Below are positions 53,235 to 61,759 of a stretch of DNA of 64,000 nt, in pieces. Made by a program: the position numbers and the translations under genes. Below the pieces are notes generated by a model. That model was not told where the DNA came from, searched no databases, and saw only the letters and a list, made by a program, of their open reading frames with translations. The DNA is from Arthrobacter castelli DSM 16402 (GTDB lineage: Bacteria; Actinomycetota; Actinomycetes; Actinomycetales; Micrococcaceae), in the NCBI RefSeq assembly GCF_000430705.1, contig NZ_AUMN01000021.1:18451-82450 (forward strand), read 5' to 3'. Positions within the stretch are counted from its first letter, which is position 1. Every line of letters starts with the position of its first letter.

Positions 53235-54956
53235 ATGGCACGCTTCCTGATACTTCTCGTTCTGGCAGCACTGGGATTCATCGTCATCCTGGCTGCATCA
53301 TTCGGTGCGGCGGGCTGGTGGACGCTTGCCGGCGTCGTACTGGTCATTGTGGTGATCGGGGTCATCGACGTGCTCCAGAAGCAGCACTCGGTGCTCCGCA
53401 ATTACCCGGTGCTCGGGCACATGCGCTATCTGCTGGAGGCCATCCGACCCGAGATTCAGCAGTACTTTATCGAGAAGAACGTCGAAGGGAAGCCGTTCAA
53501 CCGGGACTCTCGTTCACTGATCTACGCCCGTTCCAAAGGCGAGAACAGCCATAAGGCGTTCGGCACCGAGCGTGAAGTGAATCAGATGGGCTACGAGTAC
53601 CTGATCCACTCGGCGACGCCGGTGGCCCCACCCCGGGAACTGCCGCGGGTCAGGATCGGTGGTCCGCAGTGTTCGCAGCCGTATGACATGTCGCTGATGA
53701 ACATTTCCTCGATGAGTTTCGGGTCGCTGTCCAAGAATGCGGTGCTTGCCATGAACAAGGGAGCCGCGCTGGGCGGGTTCGTGCACGAAACCGGCGAGGG
53801 CGGCCTGACGAAGTACCACCTCGAATACGGGGCGGACCTGATCTGGGAGATCGGCTCGGGCTACTTCGGAACACGCGACGCTGATGGCCATTTCGATCCG
53901 GATACTTTCACCGAGAAGGCGAACTACCCTGAGGTCAAGGGCATCAGCATCAAGCTCTCCCAAGGTGCCAAGCCGGGCCTGGGCGGGGTGCTTCCCGCCG
54001 GAAAGGTGACTCCCGAAATCTCGGAGGCGCGCGGCGTTCCGATGGGCCACGACTGCGTCTCCCCTGCCAGCCACAGTGCGTTCAGGACCCCGCGGGAACT
54101 GCTACGGTTCGTCCAGCAGATGCGGGATCTGTCCAATGGCAAACCGGTGGGTTTCAAGTTGTGTATTGGCTCCCGGGTTGACGTGCTGGCGATGTGCAAG
54201 GCAATGCTTGAAGAAGAGATTCTTCCCGATTTCATTGTGGTCGACGGCTCCGAGGGCGGCACGGGCGCCGCTCCGCTGGAGTACCAGGACAACGTAGGCA
54301 CCCCGCTGACCGAGGGGCTGATGCTGATGCACAACGCACTGGTTGGTGTCGGCCTGCGCAAGCACATCAGGCTGGGCGCGGCCGGGAAGGTCGCTTCGGG
54401 CTCGGATATCGTCAAGCGTTTGATCCAGGGTGCGGACTTCACGCTCAGTGCCCGCGCGATGATGATGGCCACCGGATGCATCCAGGCGCAGAAGTGCCAC
54501 ACCAACGAATGCCCGGTCGGCGTGGCCACCCAGGACCCCCGGCTGGTCAGGGGGCTCGACGTCGAGGACAAGGGCGACCGTGTCTTCAACTATCAGAAGC
54601 TCACCGTCGATGAAGCCGTACAGATCATGGCGTCGATGAACTGCCCGTCTCCGGACGATCTGAATCCGCGGATGCTGCGCCGGCGCATCGATCATTTGAA
54701 GACCCAGTCCTATGCCAAGATATTCAACTGGTTGCAGCCCAGCGAACTGCTGATCGAAGCCCCACGGAACTGGGCCGAGGACTGGGACCTGGCAAGTGCC
54801 GACTACTTTGGCGATATGCCACCGTTGGCTTCACACACAGACCAGAAGGCCGGCGTCGTTCAAGGCAGTGAGACGTATGACGAGGAACGGATCCCGGGTG
54901 ACATCCACCAACCGGCCGGACAGGTGGGACGGCCGGAAGGCGAGCCGGGCCACTGA
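53235..54956 (+). CDS. FMN-binding glutamate synthase-like protein (GltB2 domain)
   Basis: Two N-terminal membrane segments (about residues 3-45) precede the FMN-binding barrel of the glutamate synthase family (ISSMSFGSLSKNAVLAMNKG). A cysteine cluster CIQAQKCHTNEC near residues 415-426 is typical of the 3Fe-4S site. At 573 aa it is the stand-alone form, without the amidotransferase domain, and is probably membrane-attached. The electron donor and substrate are unknown. The C-terminus is hydrophilic. It is convergent with the HutH-like gene. Confidence 0.88.
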   Translation: MARFLILLVLAALGFIVILAASFGAAGWWTLAGVVLVIVVIGVIDVLQKQHSVLRNYPVLGHMRYLLEAIRPEIQQYFIEKNVEGKPFNRDSRSLIYARSKGENSHKAFGTEREVNQMGYEYLIHSATPVAPPRELPRVRIGGPQCSQPYDMSLMNISSMSFGSLSKNAVLAMNKGAALGGFVHETGEGGLTKYHLEYGADLIWEIGSGYFGTRDADGHFDPDTFTEKANYPEVKGISIKLSQGAKPGLGGVLPAGKVTPEISEARGVPMGHDCVSPASHSAFRTPRELLRFVQQMRDLSNGKPVGFKLCIGSRVDVLAMCKAMLEEEILPDFIVVDGSEGGTGAAPLEYQDNVGTPLTEGLMLMHNALVGVGLRKHIRLGAAGKVASGSDIVKRLIQGADFTLSARAMMMATGCIQAQKCHTNECPVGVATQDPRLVRGLDVEDKGDRVFNYQKLTVDEAVQIMASMNCPSPDDLNPRMLRRRIDHLKTQSYAKIFNWLQPSELLIEAPRNWAEDWDLASADYFGDMPPLASHTDQKAGVVQGSETYDEERIPGDIHQPAGQVGRPEGEPGH

Positions 54957-54970
54957 GCCGTGGTGGCCCG
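54946..54970. terminator. Hairpin between convergent genes
   Basis: CGGGCCA (54946-54952) and TGGCCCG (54964-54970) pair perfectly across an 11-nt loop. The hairpin overlaps the stop of the glutamate synthase-like gene and precedes the end of the HutH-like gene. Confidence 0.5.
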
Positions 54971-54984
54971 CAATATTCACAGCG

Positions 54985-56475
54985 TCAGCCGCCGGGCGCA
55001 TCTGCCGGGAACCGCTCCCGCAGCCGCCGGTGGGTCCCGGCAGCTGATCCGGCCCCGTCGGCGGCCTCCCGTGCCAGGGACAGCGCCGCTGCGGTGCCCG
55101 CGCTCGGGCCGTGTGCGGGATCCAACGCCTGGACGTCCGCGGCCAGGAGCAACTCGATGGCCAGGATATCCTCCAGCAGTTCCAAGGCCGCTGCGGTCTT
55201 CGCCGCCGCCAACGGCGCGCCGGTGGCGTGGTCTTCAACTCCCAGGTCCAGCACGGAGGAGTCAAGTGTGGCCGGTGCAGCCAGCAGCCGTAATTCGGTG
55301 AAGGCGGCCGACGCCGCGTAGCGCAGCTGCATCCCGGGGGAATCGCCCAGGCCCGGCACCCGCGTCGCCTGCTCATCGCCGGACCCCGGTTGCATGGCGG
55401 CTGACCACAAGTGGTTGAGCCTGCGGTCGCTCAGTTGGCCCGCGTGCGCGAGCGCCACCCGCAGTGAGTCGAGGGCCAGCGCTGGCATGATCGGGTGGAA
55501 GTTCCCGTTGCTGATCAGCCGGCCCGAATCGACATCCACCAGCGGGTTGTCGCACATCGCGTTCAGCTCGGCCTCGAGAGTGCTGATCGTCGCATCAATG
55601 TGGTCGCGCAGTGCCCCGTGCACTTGCGGAACCACCCGGAACGATATCGGGTCCTGCACCGACCGCGGCCCGTCCGGCTGATGCAGGAAGCTGCCGTCGA
55701 GCAGGTCCCGCAGGTGTTCGGCGCAGGCGCGCTGGCCGGGATATGGCTTGGCCGATCCCACCGGCGCCTGCACAATCGACGGATTCGCCCGCGCGGCCTC
55801 CATCGAGGCGGCCATGGCCACGTCGGCCGCCTCGACAACCCGCGCAATTCGTCCGATCAGCAGGGCGGCATGGCCGAGGGAGATGCCGTTGGCGGCCACC
55901 AGCGCGAGTCCGTCCCGGCCCTGCAACTGCAGCGCTCCCAGCGACGCCCGCCGCAGGGCCTCGGCACCGGGCAGCGTTTCGCCGTCATACTCGGCCCATC
56001 CCTCGCCGATGGCCACTTGGGCGATACAGGCCATGGGCGCCAGGTCGCCTGCTCCGACAGAGCCGGTTCCGGGCACCACGGGGTGGACACCGGCGTTGAG
56101 CAACCCCACCAGCGCGTCGACGGCGTCGGGGCTCGCCCCGGATCCGCCGCGGGCCATCCCGTTGATCCGGACCACCAGCGCCGCCCGGACGACCTCCGTC
56201 GGCAGCGGCGGGCCATACGCACCGCCGTGGGTCATGACAAGCGCCTCCTGGCGCCGCTGCCGTTCGTGCGGCGGGACGGCGGTATCCTTGCCGTGCCCGA
56301 CGTCGGTATTGAGCCCGTAGACGGGCTCCCCCGCGTCCAACGCATCCTTGACCACCGCGTGGCTGCGGTCGATGCGGCCCCTGGCCTCCGGAGCCAGGGA
56401 CACGGCGGCACCGGCGACGGCGGCACGCAGTTCGTCAAGCGTCATGGGTTTGTCGGAAATGATCACAGCATCCAT
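54985..56475 (-). CDS. HutH-like aromatic amino acid lyase family protein with altered MIO site
   Basis: The 496-aa protein follows the histidine/phenylalanine ammonia-lyase fold: VYGLNTDVGHGKDT near the start, LQGRDGLALVAANGISLGHA, and VQDPISFRVVPQVHGALRD in the core. The segment that forms the MIO cofactor in active enzymes (GSVGASGDLAP) reads GSVGAGDLAPM around residue 140, one residue shorter with no Ser. MIO formation from Ala-Ser-Gly is thus unlikely, and activity is in doubt or different. ATG 56475 is chosen; ATG 56535 is in frame. It is divergent from a MerR regulator. Confidence 0.82.
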   Translation of the reverse strand: MDAVIISDKPMTLDELRAAVAGAAVSLAPEARGRIDRSHAVVKDALDAGEPVYGLNTDVGHGKDTAVPPHERQRRQEALVMTHGGAYGPPLPTEVVRAALVVRINGMARGGSGASPDAVDALVGLLNAGVHPVVPGTGSVGAGDLAPMACIAQVAIGEGWAEYDGETLPGAEALRRASLGALQLQGRDGLALVAANGISLGHAALLIGRIARVVEAADVAMAASMEAARANPSIVQAPVGSAKPYPGQRACAEHLRDLLDGSFLHQPDGPRSVQDPISFRVVPQVHGALRDHIDATISTLEAELNAMCDNPLVDVDSGRLISNGNFHPIMPALALDSLRVALAHAGQLSDRRLNHLWSAAMQPGSGDEQATRVPGLGDSPGMQLRYAASAAFTELRLLAAPATLDSSVLDLGVEDHATGAPLAAAKTAAALELLEDILAIELLLAADVQALDPAHGPSAGTAAALSLAREAADGAGSAAGTHRRLRERFPADAPGG

Positions 56476-56617
56476 ACCACCAGTCTCGTCCCCGCGATGC
56501 GCCGGATAAAATCGCTTCCTGGCTGTTTCTTCCATATTCTTGACCTTGCCCCAAGGGCGAACCGGACAGTGATGCATATGGCATCGACGCCATACGAAAC
56601 CACCGGGAGGAACAGCG

Positions 56618-57436
56618 ATGGAATTGCTCAGCAGCGGCGCTTTCCAGGCCCGCACCCGACTCAGTGCCAAGGCGCTGCGGCTGTATGCGGTCAAGGGATT
56701 GCTGGTGCCGGCACACGTCGACCCGTACAACCGGTACCGCTACTACAGCGAGGAACAGGTCGAGGATGCGCGGCTGATCAACATGCTGCGCGGCATCGAC
56801 ATGCCGCTGCACCTGATCGCCGGCGTGCTGGACTGCTCCGGCACCGAACGCGTGGACGCGATCCGCGCGTATTGGGACGGTGTCGAGGAGGAGTGGTCCT
56901 CGCGGCGGCACCTGGCCGCCTACGTGGTTTCGACCATCTCGACGCAGAGGAAGATCACCATGTCTGTACAAACCACGACCCTGGAGCCCAGGACCTACCT
57001 GACGGAACGGAAGCGGGTGAGCCCGGAGCAGATTCCCGGGTTCATCCAGGCCTCCTGTGAACGGCTGATGCCGCTGGTCGAGCATTATGGCGGCTGGGCG
57101 GGGCCGCTGACCACGATTTACCACAGCGAGGTCAACGACGATAACGACGGCGAGATCGAGAACGGCATTCCCGTTGCGGCCGCTGTTGAGCCGTCGGAGG
57201 TCTCCGCCCCGACCCATGTGCTGATGGAGCCCGCCTGCGAGGTCGCCTACGCCCGGATCACCAAGGCGCAGGTGCAGTTCCCGCAGATCCTGCAAGCCTA
57301 CGACGAGGTCTACCAGTGGCTCGACGAACAGGGCTTCACCCCTGCCGCACGGCCGCGGGAGATCTACTTCGGCGACTTCTCCGTTGCCGGGCCGAATGAC
57401 GAGGTGTGCGATATCGCGGTGCCGTTTACCCGCTGA
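56618..57436 (+). CDS. MerR-type regulator with GyrI-like effector domain
   Basis: The N-terminal 70 residues form a MerR winged helix (ARTRLSAKALRLYAVKGLL, then YNRYRYYSEEQVEDARLI). A coiled coil follows, then a GyrI-like effector domain (about residues 115-272) ending CDIAVPFTR, as in BmrR-like multidrug sensors. GGGAGGAACAG precedes the ATG. The gene is divergent from the HutH-like gene with 142 bp between; it may control it. Confidence 0.9.
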   Translation: MELLSSGAFQARTRLSAKALRLYAVKGLLVPAHVDPYNRYRYYSEEQVEDARLINMLRGIDMPLHLIAGVLDCSGTERVDAIRAYWDGVEEEWSSRRHLAAYVVSTISTQRKITMSVQTTTLEPRTYLTERKRVSPEQIPGFIQASCERLMPLVEHYGGWAGPLTTIYHSEVNDDNDGEIENGIPVAAAVEPSEVSAPTHVLMEPACEVAYARITKAQVQFPQILQAYDEVYQWLDEQGFTPAARPREIYFGDFSVAGPNDEVCDIAVPFTR

Positions 57437-57573
57437 GTACATCCACCACCTGCCGCAGGGCCGCGCCGGCCGGCTGGTTCCAGGTCGCCCAGGTCCGAAT
57501 GTCCAGCGTGCCCTGCGGCTGACATGATTACATCAAGGTATACAGGCACGCCGGAGGACCGAGGAGCACTGGT

Positions 57574-58407
57574 ATGACAGATTCGACGGGACGTATCGCC
57601 ATCACGGGCGCCGCCGGCTCGCTGGCGGGCGACCTGATCGGCGGGTTGCAGCGGGATGGGTACAGCATCGTCGGCATCGACCAGCGCACCCCGGCCGACG
57701 CCTGCGCCGCCGAATGGTTCGAATGTTCGATCACCGACCGGGACGCGCTGGCCATTGCGTTGGAGGGGTGCGACGCCGTCATCCATCTGGCCGGCATCCC
57801 GCTGGAGACGGAGTGGGGCGACCTGCTGCGGACCAATATCGACGGCACCCAGGCGGTGCTGGAGATGGCGCGGCAGGCAGGAATCCGGCGGGTGGTGCTG
57901 GCCAGCTCCATCCACTCGGCCGGATATGTAGAGGTGCCCGACGACGGCAAGGTGGACGACGACGTCGTCGTCCGGCCCGACACGTTCTACGGGGTGAGCA
58001 AGGCAGCAGTTGAAGCCTTGGGCAGCCTGTACCACTATCGGCATGGGATGGACATTTTCTGCCTGAGGATCGCCGGCCGTTTTCAACGGCCGCACGACGA
58101 GAGAATGCTCAGCGCGTGGCTCTCCCCCGCCGACGCACTCCGGCTGTTTACGGCGTGTTTGACCACCTCAAATGGCGGTTTCCATACTATCTGGGGCGTT
58201 TCGGCCAACACCCGCAACTACCTGTCCGGCGACGGCGGGGAGGCCATCGGTTTCTTTCCCCGGGACAACGCCGAAGATTACGCCGACGCCGTATTGGACC
58301 CGGACCAGGAGGGTGGACCGACGCTGGCCTCGCAGTGGGACCGGCAATACCTGGGCGGCGACTTTTGCTCGCCGAATCCCCCGCGCCTGAAGAGTCGATC
58401 TGCTTAG
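57574..58407 (+). CDS. NAD-dependent epimerase/dehydratase (extended SDR)
   Basis: The 277-aa protein has the dinucleotide motif ITGAAGSLAGDLI, VIHLAGIP, the catalytic Ser in LASSIHSAGY and the YGVSK catalytic Tyr/Lys. The sequence is close in style to uronate dehydrogenases (short SDRs with the DxxxH and SSNH-like motifs), but the substrate is not certain. It ends at the convergent membrane protein gene with a 4-nt overlap. Confidence 0.88.
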   Translation: MTDSTGRIAITGAAGSLAGDLIGGLQRDGYSIVGIDQRTPADACAAEWFECSITDRDALAIALEGCDAVIHLAGIPLETEWGDLLRTNIDGTQAVLEMARQAGIRRVVLASSIHSAGYVEVPDDGKVDDDVVVRPDTFYGVSKAAVEALGSLYHYRHGMDIFCLRIAGRFQRPHDERMLSAWLSPADALRLFTACLTTSNGGFHTIWGVSANTRNYLSGDGGEAIGFFPRDNAEDYADAVLDPDQEGGPTLASQWDRQYLGGDFCSPNPPRLKSRSA

Positions 58408-59465
58408 TGGATCCCGAACACCTTGACCATCATCGGTGTATCGAGCAGCGTGTGCGGCGCGATGGCGTGGTACGCCCACACATGCACCCAGGCATTGCCG
58501 CTGCGGATGGTGATGAAGGTCTTCAGCATGCCCGGACCGGTGTAGAACAGCAGCAGGTACATCACCGACAGCAGCGCATCCGTCGGTGATGCGAAGTTGG
58601 TCCAGCCGTCGAAGAAATGCAGCAGCGCATAGGTCACTCCGCCCAGGACCACCGCGGCCGGGACGGAGCCGGTCAGCTTGAGGAACCGCGGAACCAGAAT
58701 GCAGTAGATGAACACCATGGCCGGCAACGCGGTGCCCGCCACGGACAGCACGAACGTCAGCGGACCGCCAATCATCGCCTGGCGCCCGGTGAGTCCAAGG
58801 ATGGAGGCATTCCCGGCCAGCAGCAGTTGGACCGCGGATTCGACCGCGAGCACCACGAGAATCAGCACGACGTCCGCGCGCCGGTTGGCCGAGCGCAGGT
58901 TCAGTTGCTCCATGCTGTAGCGGGATCGGAACACCAGGAACGGCACCACCGCGTAGGCCAGCAGATTGTACGCCGCCCAGCAGAGCACCTCGGCCGGCAC
59001 CACCTGCTGGCCGGTCCGGATCACCATACCGTCCAGGTGGAAGCTGAAGGCATGCCACCCGAAGGCCCGGCCCAGCAGGAAACCTCCGAACATCGCGAGC
59101 GCACCGTAGACCAACACCGCCAGCGTCTCGCGCCCGGCGGTGCGCACATCCGGGGCGCGGGCTGCGACATCCGGTGCCGCGCGGCGCCGTGTCAGCCAGT
59201 GCACCAAGGCCATCAGCGCGAAGACTTCGAGGAACATGGCATCGGCCCTGAGGATCGTCTCCAGCGTGGGAGGACGCGCCAACGACGAGGCGCGGAACGG
59301 CAGATGACCACCGGCGAAGGCGATGAGCAGCACATTGACCAGCAGCCACGCCGCGAGCGCGACCAGCACGCTGCGGCGGCGCAGCAAACGCGGGAGACGA
59401 CGATGGCGGGAACCCGGCTTGGTCGTCCGGTTTCCGGTCTGGGAGATACGTGTTTGTGGTGTCAT
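58404..59465 (-). CDS. Multi-pass membrane protein, possibly CPBP-related
   Basis: From ATG 59465 the protein is 353 aa with about nine hydrophobic segments, from VALAAWLLVNVLLIAFAG to LLSVMYLLLFYTGPG. The last third contains YALLHFFDGW and YHAIAPHTLLDT, with histidines placed as in CPBP intramembrane proteases, but the EExxxR motif is absent. The role is therefore unknown. It is divergent from a TetR gene that starts 74 bp away, and a palindrome between them suggests TetR control. Confidence 0.7.
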   Translation of the reverse strand: MTPQTRISQTGNRTTKPGSRHRRLPRLLRRRSVLVALAAWLLVNVLLIAFAGGHLPFRASSLARPPTLETILRADAMFLEVFALMALVHWLTRRRAAPDVAARAPDVRTAGRETLAVLVYGALAMFGGFLLGRAFGWHAFSFHLDGMVIRTGQQVVPAEVLCWAAYNLLAYAVVPFLVFRSRYSMEQLNLRSANRRADVVLILVVLAVESAVQLLLAGNASILGLTGRQAMIGGPLTFVLSVAGTALPAMVFIYCILVPRFLKLTGSVPAAVVLGGVTYALLHFFDGWTNFASPTDALLSVMYLLLFYTGPGMLKTFITIRSGNAWVHVWAYHAIAPHTLLDTPMMVKVFGIH

Positions 59466-59476
59466 GAACGTTAACC

Positions 59477-59488
59477 ATACGAGCGTAT
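59477..59488. promoter_or_regulatory. Candidate TetR operator between the membrane protein and TetR genes
   Basis: ATACG at 59477-59481 and CGTAT at 59484-59488 are perfect inverted arms with a 2-nt spacer. GTATAG repeats at 59485-59490 and near 59499. This lies in the 73-bp divergent interval, so the adjacent TetR protein is the likely binder. Confidence 0.55.
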
Positions 59489-59538
59489 AGTACAGTTGTA
59501 TAGATCTATTCGTTGTTTTTCGGAAGGACCGGTTCACT

Positions 59539-60126
59539 ATGGCCACGCCTGTGCGGCAGCGGTTGCTGGACACCCTGATCACCATCACCGCAGAACGCGG
59601 CATCGACGAGCTGAGCATCCGGGAAGTCGCCGCCGGGGCCGGCGTCTCCATCGGCACCGTGCAGTACTACTGCCGCACCAAGGACCAGATGCTGCTGATG
59701 GCCTTTGAACACGTTGCCGATCGGATTCAACAACGTGCCATCAGCGTGGACAGTGACGGGCCCGTGGGCGCGACGATGTTGCGCGGATTGCTCGAATGCC
59801 TCCCCATGGACGAGTTGCGGCGCACCGAGTCGCGCGTTTACTTGGCGTTCGCGGCACGCTCGGTGATCTCGTCCGAACTCGCGGAAGTGCAGCGCGGGAT
59901 GGTGCACCGATTACGCCACACCTGCACGGCCTCATTCCGGCTGGCCGCCGACCGTGGTGAGGACCGCGGCCCGTATGAGCCGGAGGAGGCCGGACTGGCC
60001 ACAGCGGCACTGGTGGACGGCCTGCTGATGCACATGCTGACGGATCCGGACGCCGTCGGACCTGATCAGGCCCGTCACACCCTGGCCCGCCATCTGTCCG
60101 GGCTGCTCGAGTTTGATGCTGGATAA
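59539..60126 (+). CDS. TetR-family transcriptional regulator
   Basis: The 195-aa protein has the TetR N-terminal helices: RQRLLDTLITITAERGIDEL, then IREVAAGAGVSIGTVQYYCRTKDQML with the recognition helix. The C-terminal ligand domain is of the TetR_C type found in many actinobacterial repressors. AAGGACC lies upstream. It is divergent from the membrane protein at 58404, which it probably controls through the palindrome between them. The ligand is unknown. Confidence 0.9.
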   Translation: MATPVRQRLLDTLITITAERGIDELSIREVAAGAGVSIGTVQYYCRTKDQMLLMAFEHVADRIQQRAISVDSDGPVGATMLRGLLECLPMDELRRTESRVYLAFAARSVISSELAEVQRGMVHRLRHTCTASFRLAADRGEDRGPYEPEEAGLATAALVDGLLMHMLTDPDAVGPDQARHTLARHLSGLLEFDAG

Positions 60127-60253
60127 TGCTGAACCGCTTCTCCTCCACAGCTCGGGCTTGCGCCACACCATGTCCACATAGCACTTGATTGCCATAGCAC
60201 CCGCCTGATCACGCCGGCACACTGAATCCAACGGACAAAACCCAGGAGGCAGC

Positions 60254-60739
60254 GTGTGCGAGGTATGCAATGGAAAGTCCATAGGTCAGGTGCTGAAAGA
60301 GGTCAAGCTGGGCGTAGCCAGATGGGGGTGGTACGTGATGATGGTGGATGGAGATCTGACATCGCCTGCATTCGGCTACACCATAGGCCTGACCGAAAAA
60401 CGGCACCCGGAGTTCCTCGTGACCGGCAGGGACACCAGGGAAACGTACGACATGCTGTCCGAGCTCACGGCTTTGGTGCTGTGCCATGAACACGAGCTGA
60501 AGCCCGGGACCATCTTGGAACCGCCGGGCAGGAGAATCTATTTGGCCACAATAAATTATCCACAGAATATCCTGCTGATGGCGTCCCGAATCTACTCCTG
60601 GCGGGTCCGTGCCCTGCAGGCGATTTGGGCGGACGACGACGACCGGTTCCCCTGGGAGCAGAGCCCGCCCGACGACTTGACCCAGCCGCTGTATGGGGCC
60701 CCTCCCCCGGACTTGCCTGGGCGCCGCCTGCTGGGGTGA
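60254..60739 (+). CDS. DUF4262 protein
   Basis: The 161-aa protein has the DUF4262 pattern: CEVCNGKSIGQVLKEV, then FGYTIGLTEKRHPEFLVTGR with the IGL motif, and WADDDDRFPWEQ near the end. The family is common in actinobacteria and uncharacterised. GTG 60254 has AGGAGG 4 nt upstream, a clear ribosome site. Confidence 0.85.
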   Translation: MCEVCNGKSIGQVLKEVKLGVARWGWYVMMVDGDLTSPAFGYTIGLTEKRHPEFLVTGRDTRETYDMLSELTALVLCHEHELKPGTILEPPGRRIYLATINYPQNILLMASRIYSWRVRALQAIWADDDDRFPWEQSPPDDLTQPLYGAPPPDLPGRRLLG

Positions 60740-60824
60740 ATCGTGGTCCGCAGCCGTCGGCCGCCCGTGCCGCCGGACTGAGGCATGCCTGTTGGACGCC
60801 GCCGTGGACAGGCATGATGGTTGC

Positions 60825-61262
60825 ATGCCTTCCGAAAACACCGCGTTGACCAAGACCACAACCCACGACGCATTGGCGTCGCAGGATGCGAAGAAACTGG
60901 CGACGGCCCTGCGTGAGTCGCAGGACACCACTGTGTTCGTGAACGGTACGTCGGTACGGTTGCCTGCCCAGGCGACGTCGGCGGTGCTGGACCTGCTCCG
61001 CCGGCTGGCCCAGGGCGAGTCCGTGACCATCAGCACCAGCGAAAAGTGGCTCAACACGTCGCAGGCGGCGCAGCTGGCCGGGGTCTCCAACACATATATG
61101 CGGAACCTCACCGATGACGGGACCATTCCCGTCCGGTACCGCGGCAGCCACCGGCGGATCCGGCCGCAGGATGTCCAGCAGTGGCTGGCCGAGCGCTCAG
61201 CGTCCCAAGGCGGCACAGAACCTGAAGGCAGTTCGGAGAATTACGACCTGACAGACCAATGA
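60825..61262 (+). CDS. Excisionase-type helix-turn-helix protein, antitoxin-like
   Basis: The 145-aa protein has a flexible N-terminal part and a C-terminal MerR/excisionase-type HTH: WLNTSQAAQLAGVSNTYMRNL, then YRGSHRRIRPQDVQQWLAE. Proteins of this layout are often antitoxins paired with PIN-domain toxins; the next gene here is a membrane protein and no toxin is seen, so it may be an orphan. Its stop overlaps an ATG at 61259 that does not open a real gene. Confidence 0.75.
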   Translation: MPSENTALTKTTTHDALASQDAKKLATALRESQDTTVFVNGTSVRLPAQATSAVLDLLRRLAQGESVTISTSEKWLNTSQAAQLAGVSNTYMRNLTDDGTIPVRYRGSHRRIRPQDVQQWLAERSASQGGTEPEGSSENYDLTDQ

Positions 61263-61313
61263 CCGCCCGTCCAAGGCAGATAATGTGGGGACAGAACGGC
61301 AGAGAGGAACGCA

Positions 61314-61643
61314 ATGTCCAACCCACACCAAGGCCCCCCGTATCCGCAACGGCCCCCTGGACCTCCGCACCAGCAGGTCTATTTCCAGCAGCCCCCGCCC
61401 AGGGGCGCGAGTATCACTTCAATGGTGTTGGGACTGGCGTCCATACTTCTCGGATTTACGTTCCTGATTCCGATTGTCGGCTTCATCTTCGGCGTGGTCG
61501 GCATCCGGAAGGAACCGGCCGGCCGGGGCATGGCCATTGCCGGTCTGGTGCTGAATGGGATCTTCCTGCTCGGCTGGCTGCTGCTGTTCATCTTCGTATT
61601 CGGCCTCTTCGGGGCTATCGCCACGAGCGGGACGATGGGCTAA
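61314..61643 (+). CDS. DUF4190 small membrane protein
   Basis: The 109-aa protein has a Pro/Gln-rich cytosolic N-terminus (PYPQRPPGPPHQQ) followed by two membrane helices separated by GIRKEPAGRGMAIAG, the DUF4190 signature. It is a widespread actinobacterial membrane protein without known function. AGAGAGGAACG precedes the ATG. Confidence 0.85.
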   Translation: MSNPHQGPPYPQRPPGPPHQQVYFQQPPPRGASITSMVLGLASILLGFTFLIPIVGFIFGVVGIRKEPAGRGMAIAGLVLNGIFLLGWLLLFIFVFGLFGAIATSGTMG

Positions 61644-61759
61644 GCGGAGGGAACGGCGCTCCACCCTGTGGCCCACGGCCTGAGTGGCGCCGCAGTGCGT
61701 TTCGCACCCGGCCATACTGCGTTTCACATCCGTTCACCACGGGCCCCTATGGTGACAGC

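Noticed and set aside
55495..57060. A 521-codon plus-strand frame
   Set aside because: It runs antisense to the HutH-like gene and out of frame through the MerR gene, with no recognisable protein features.
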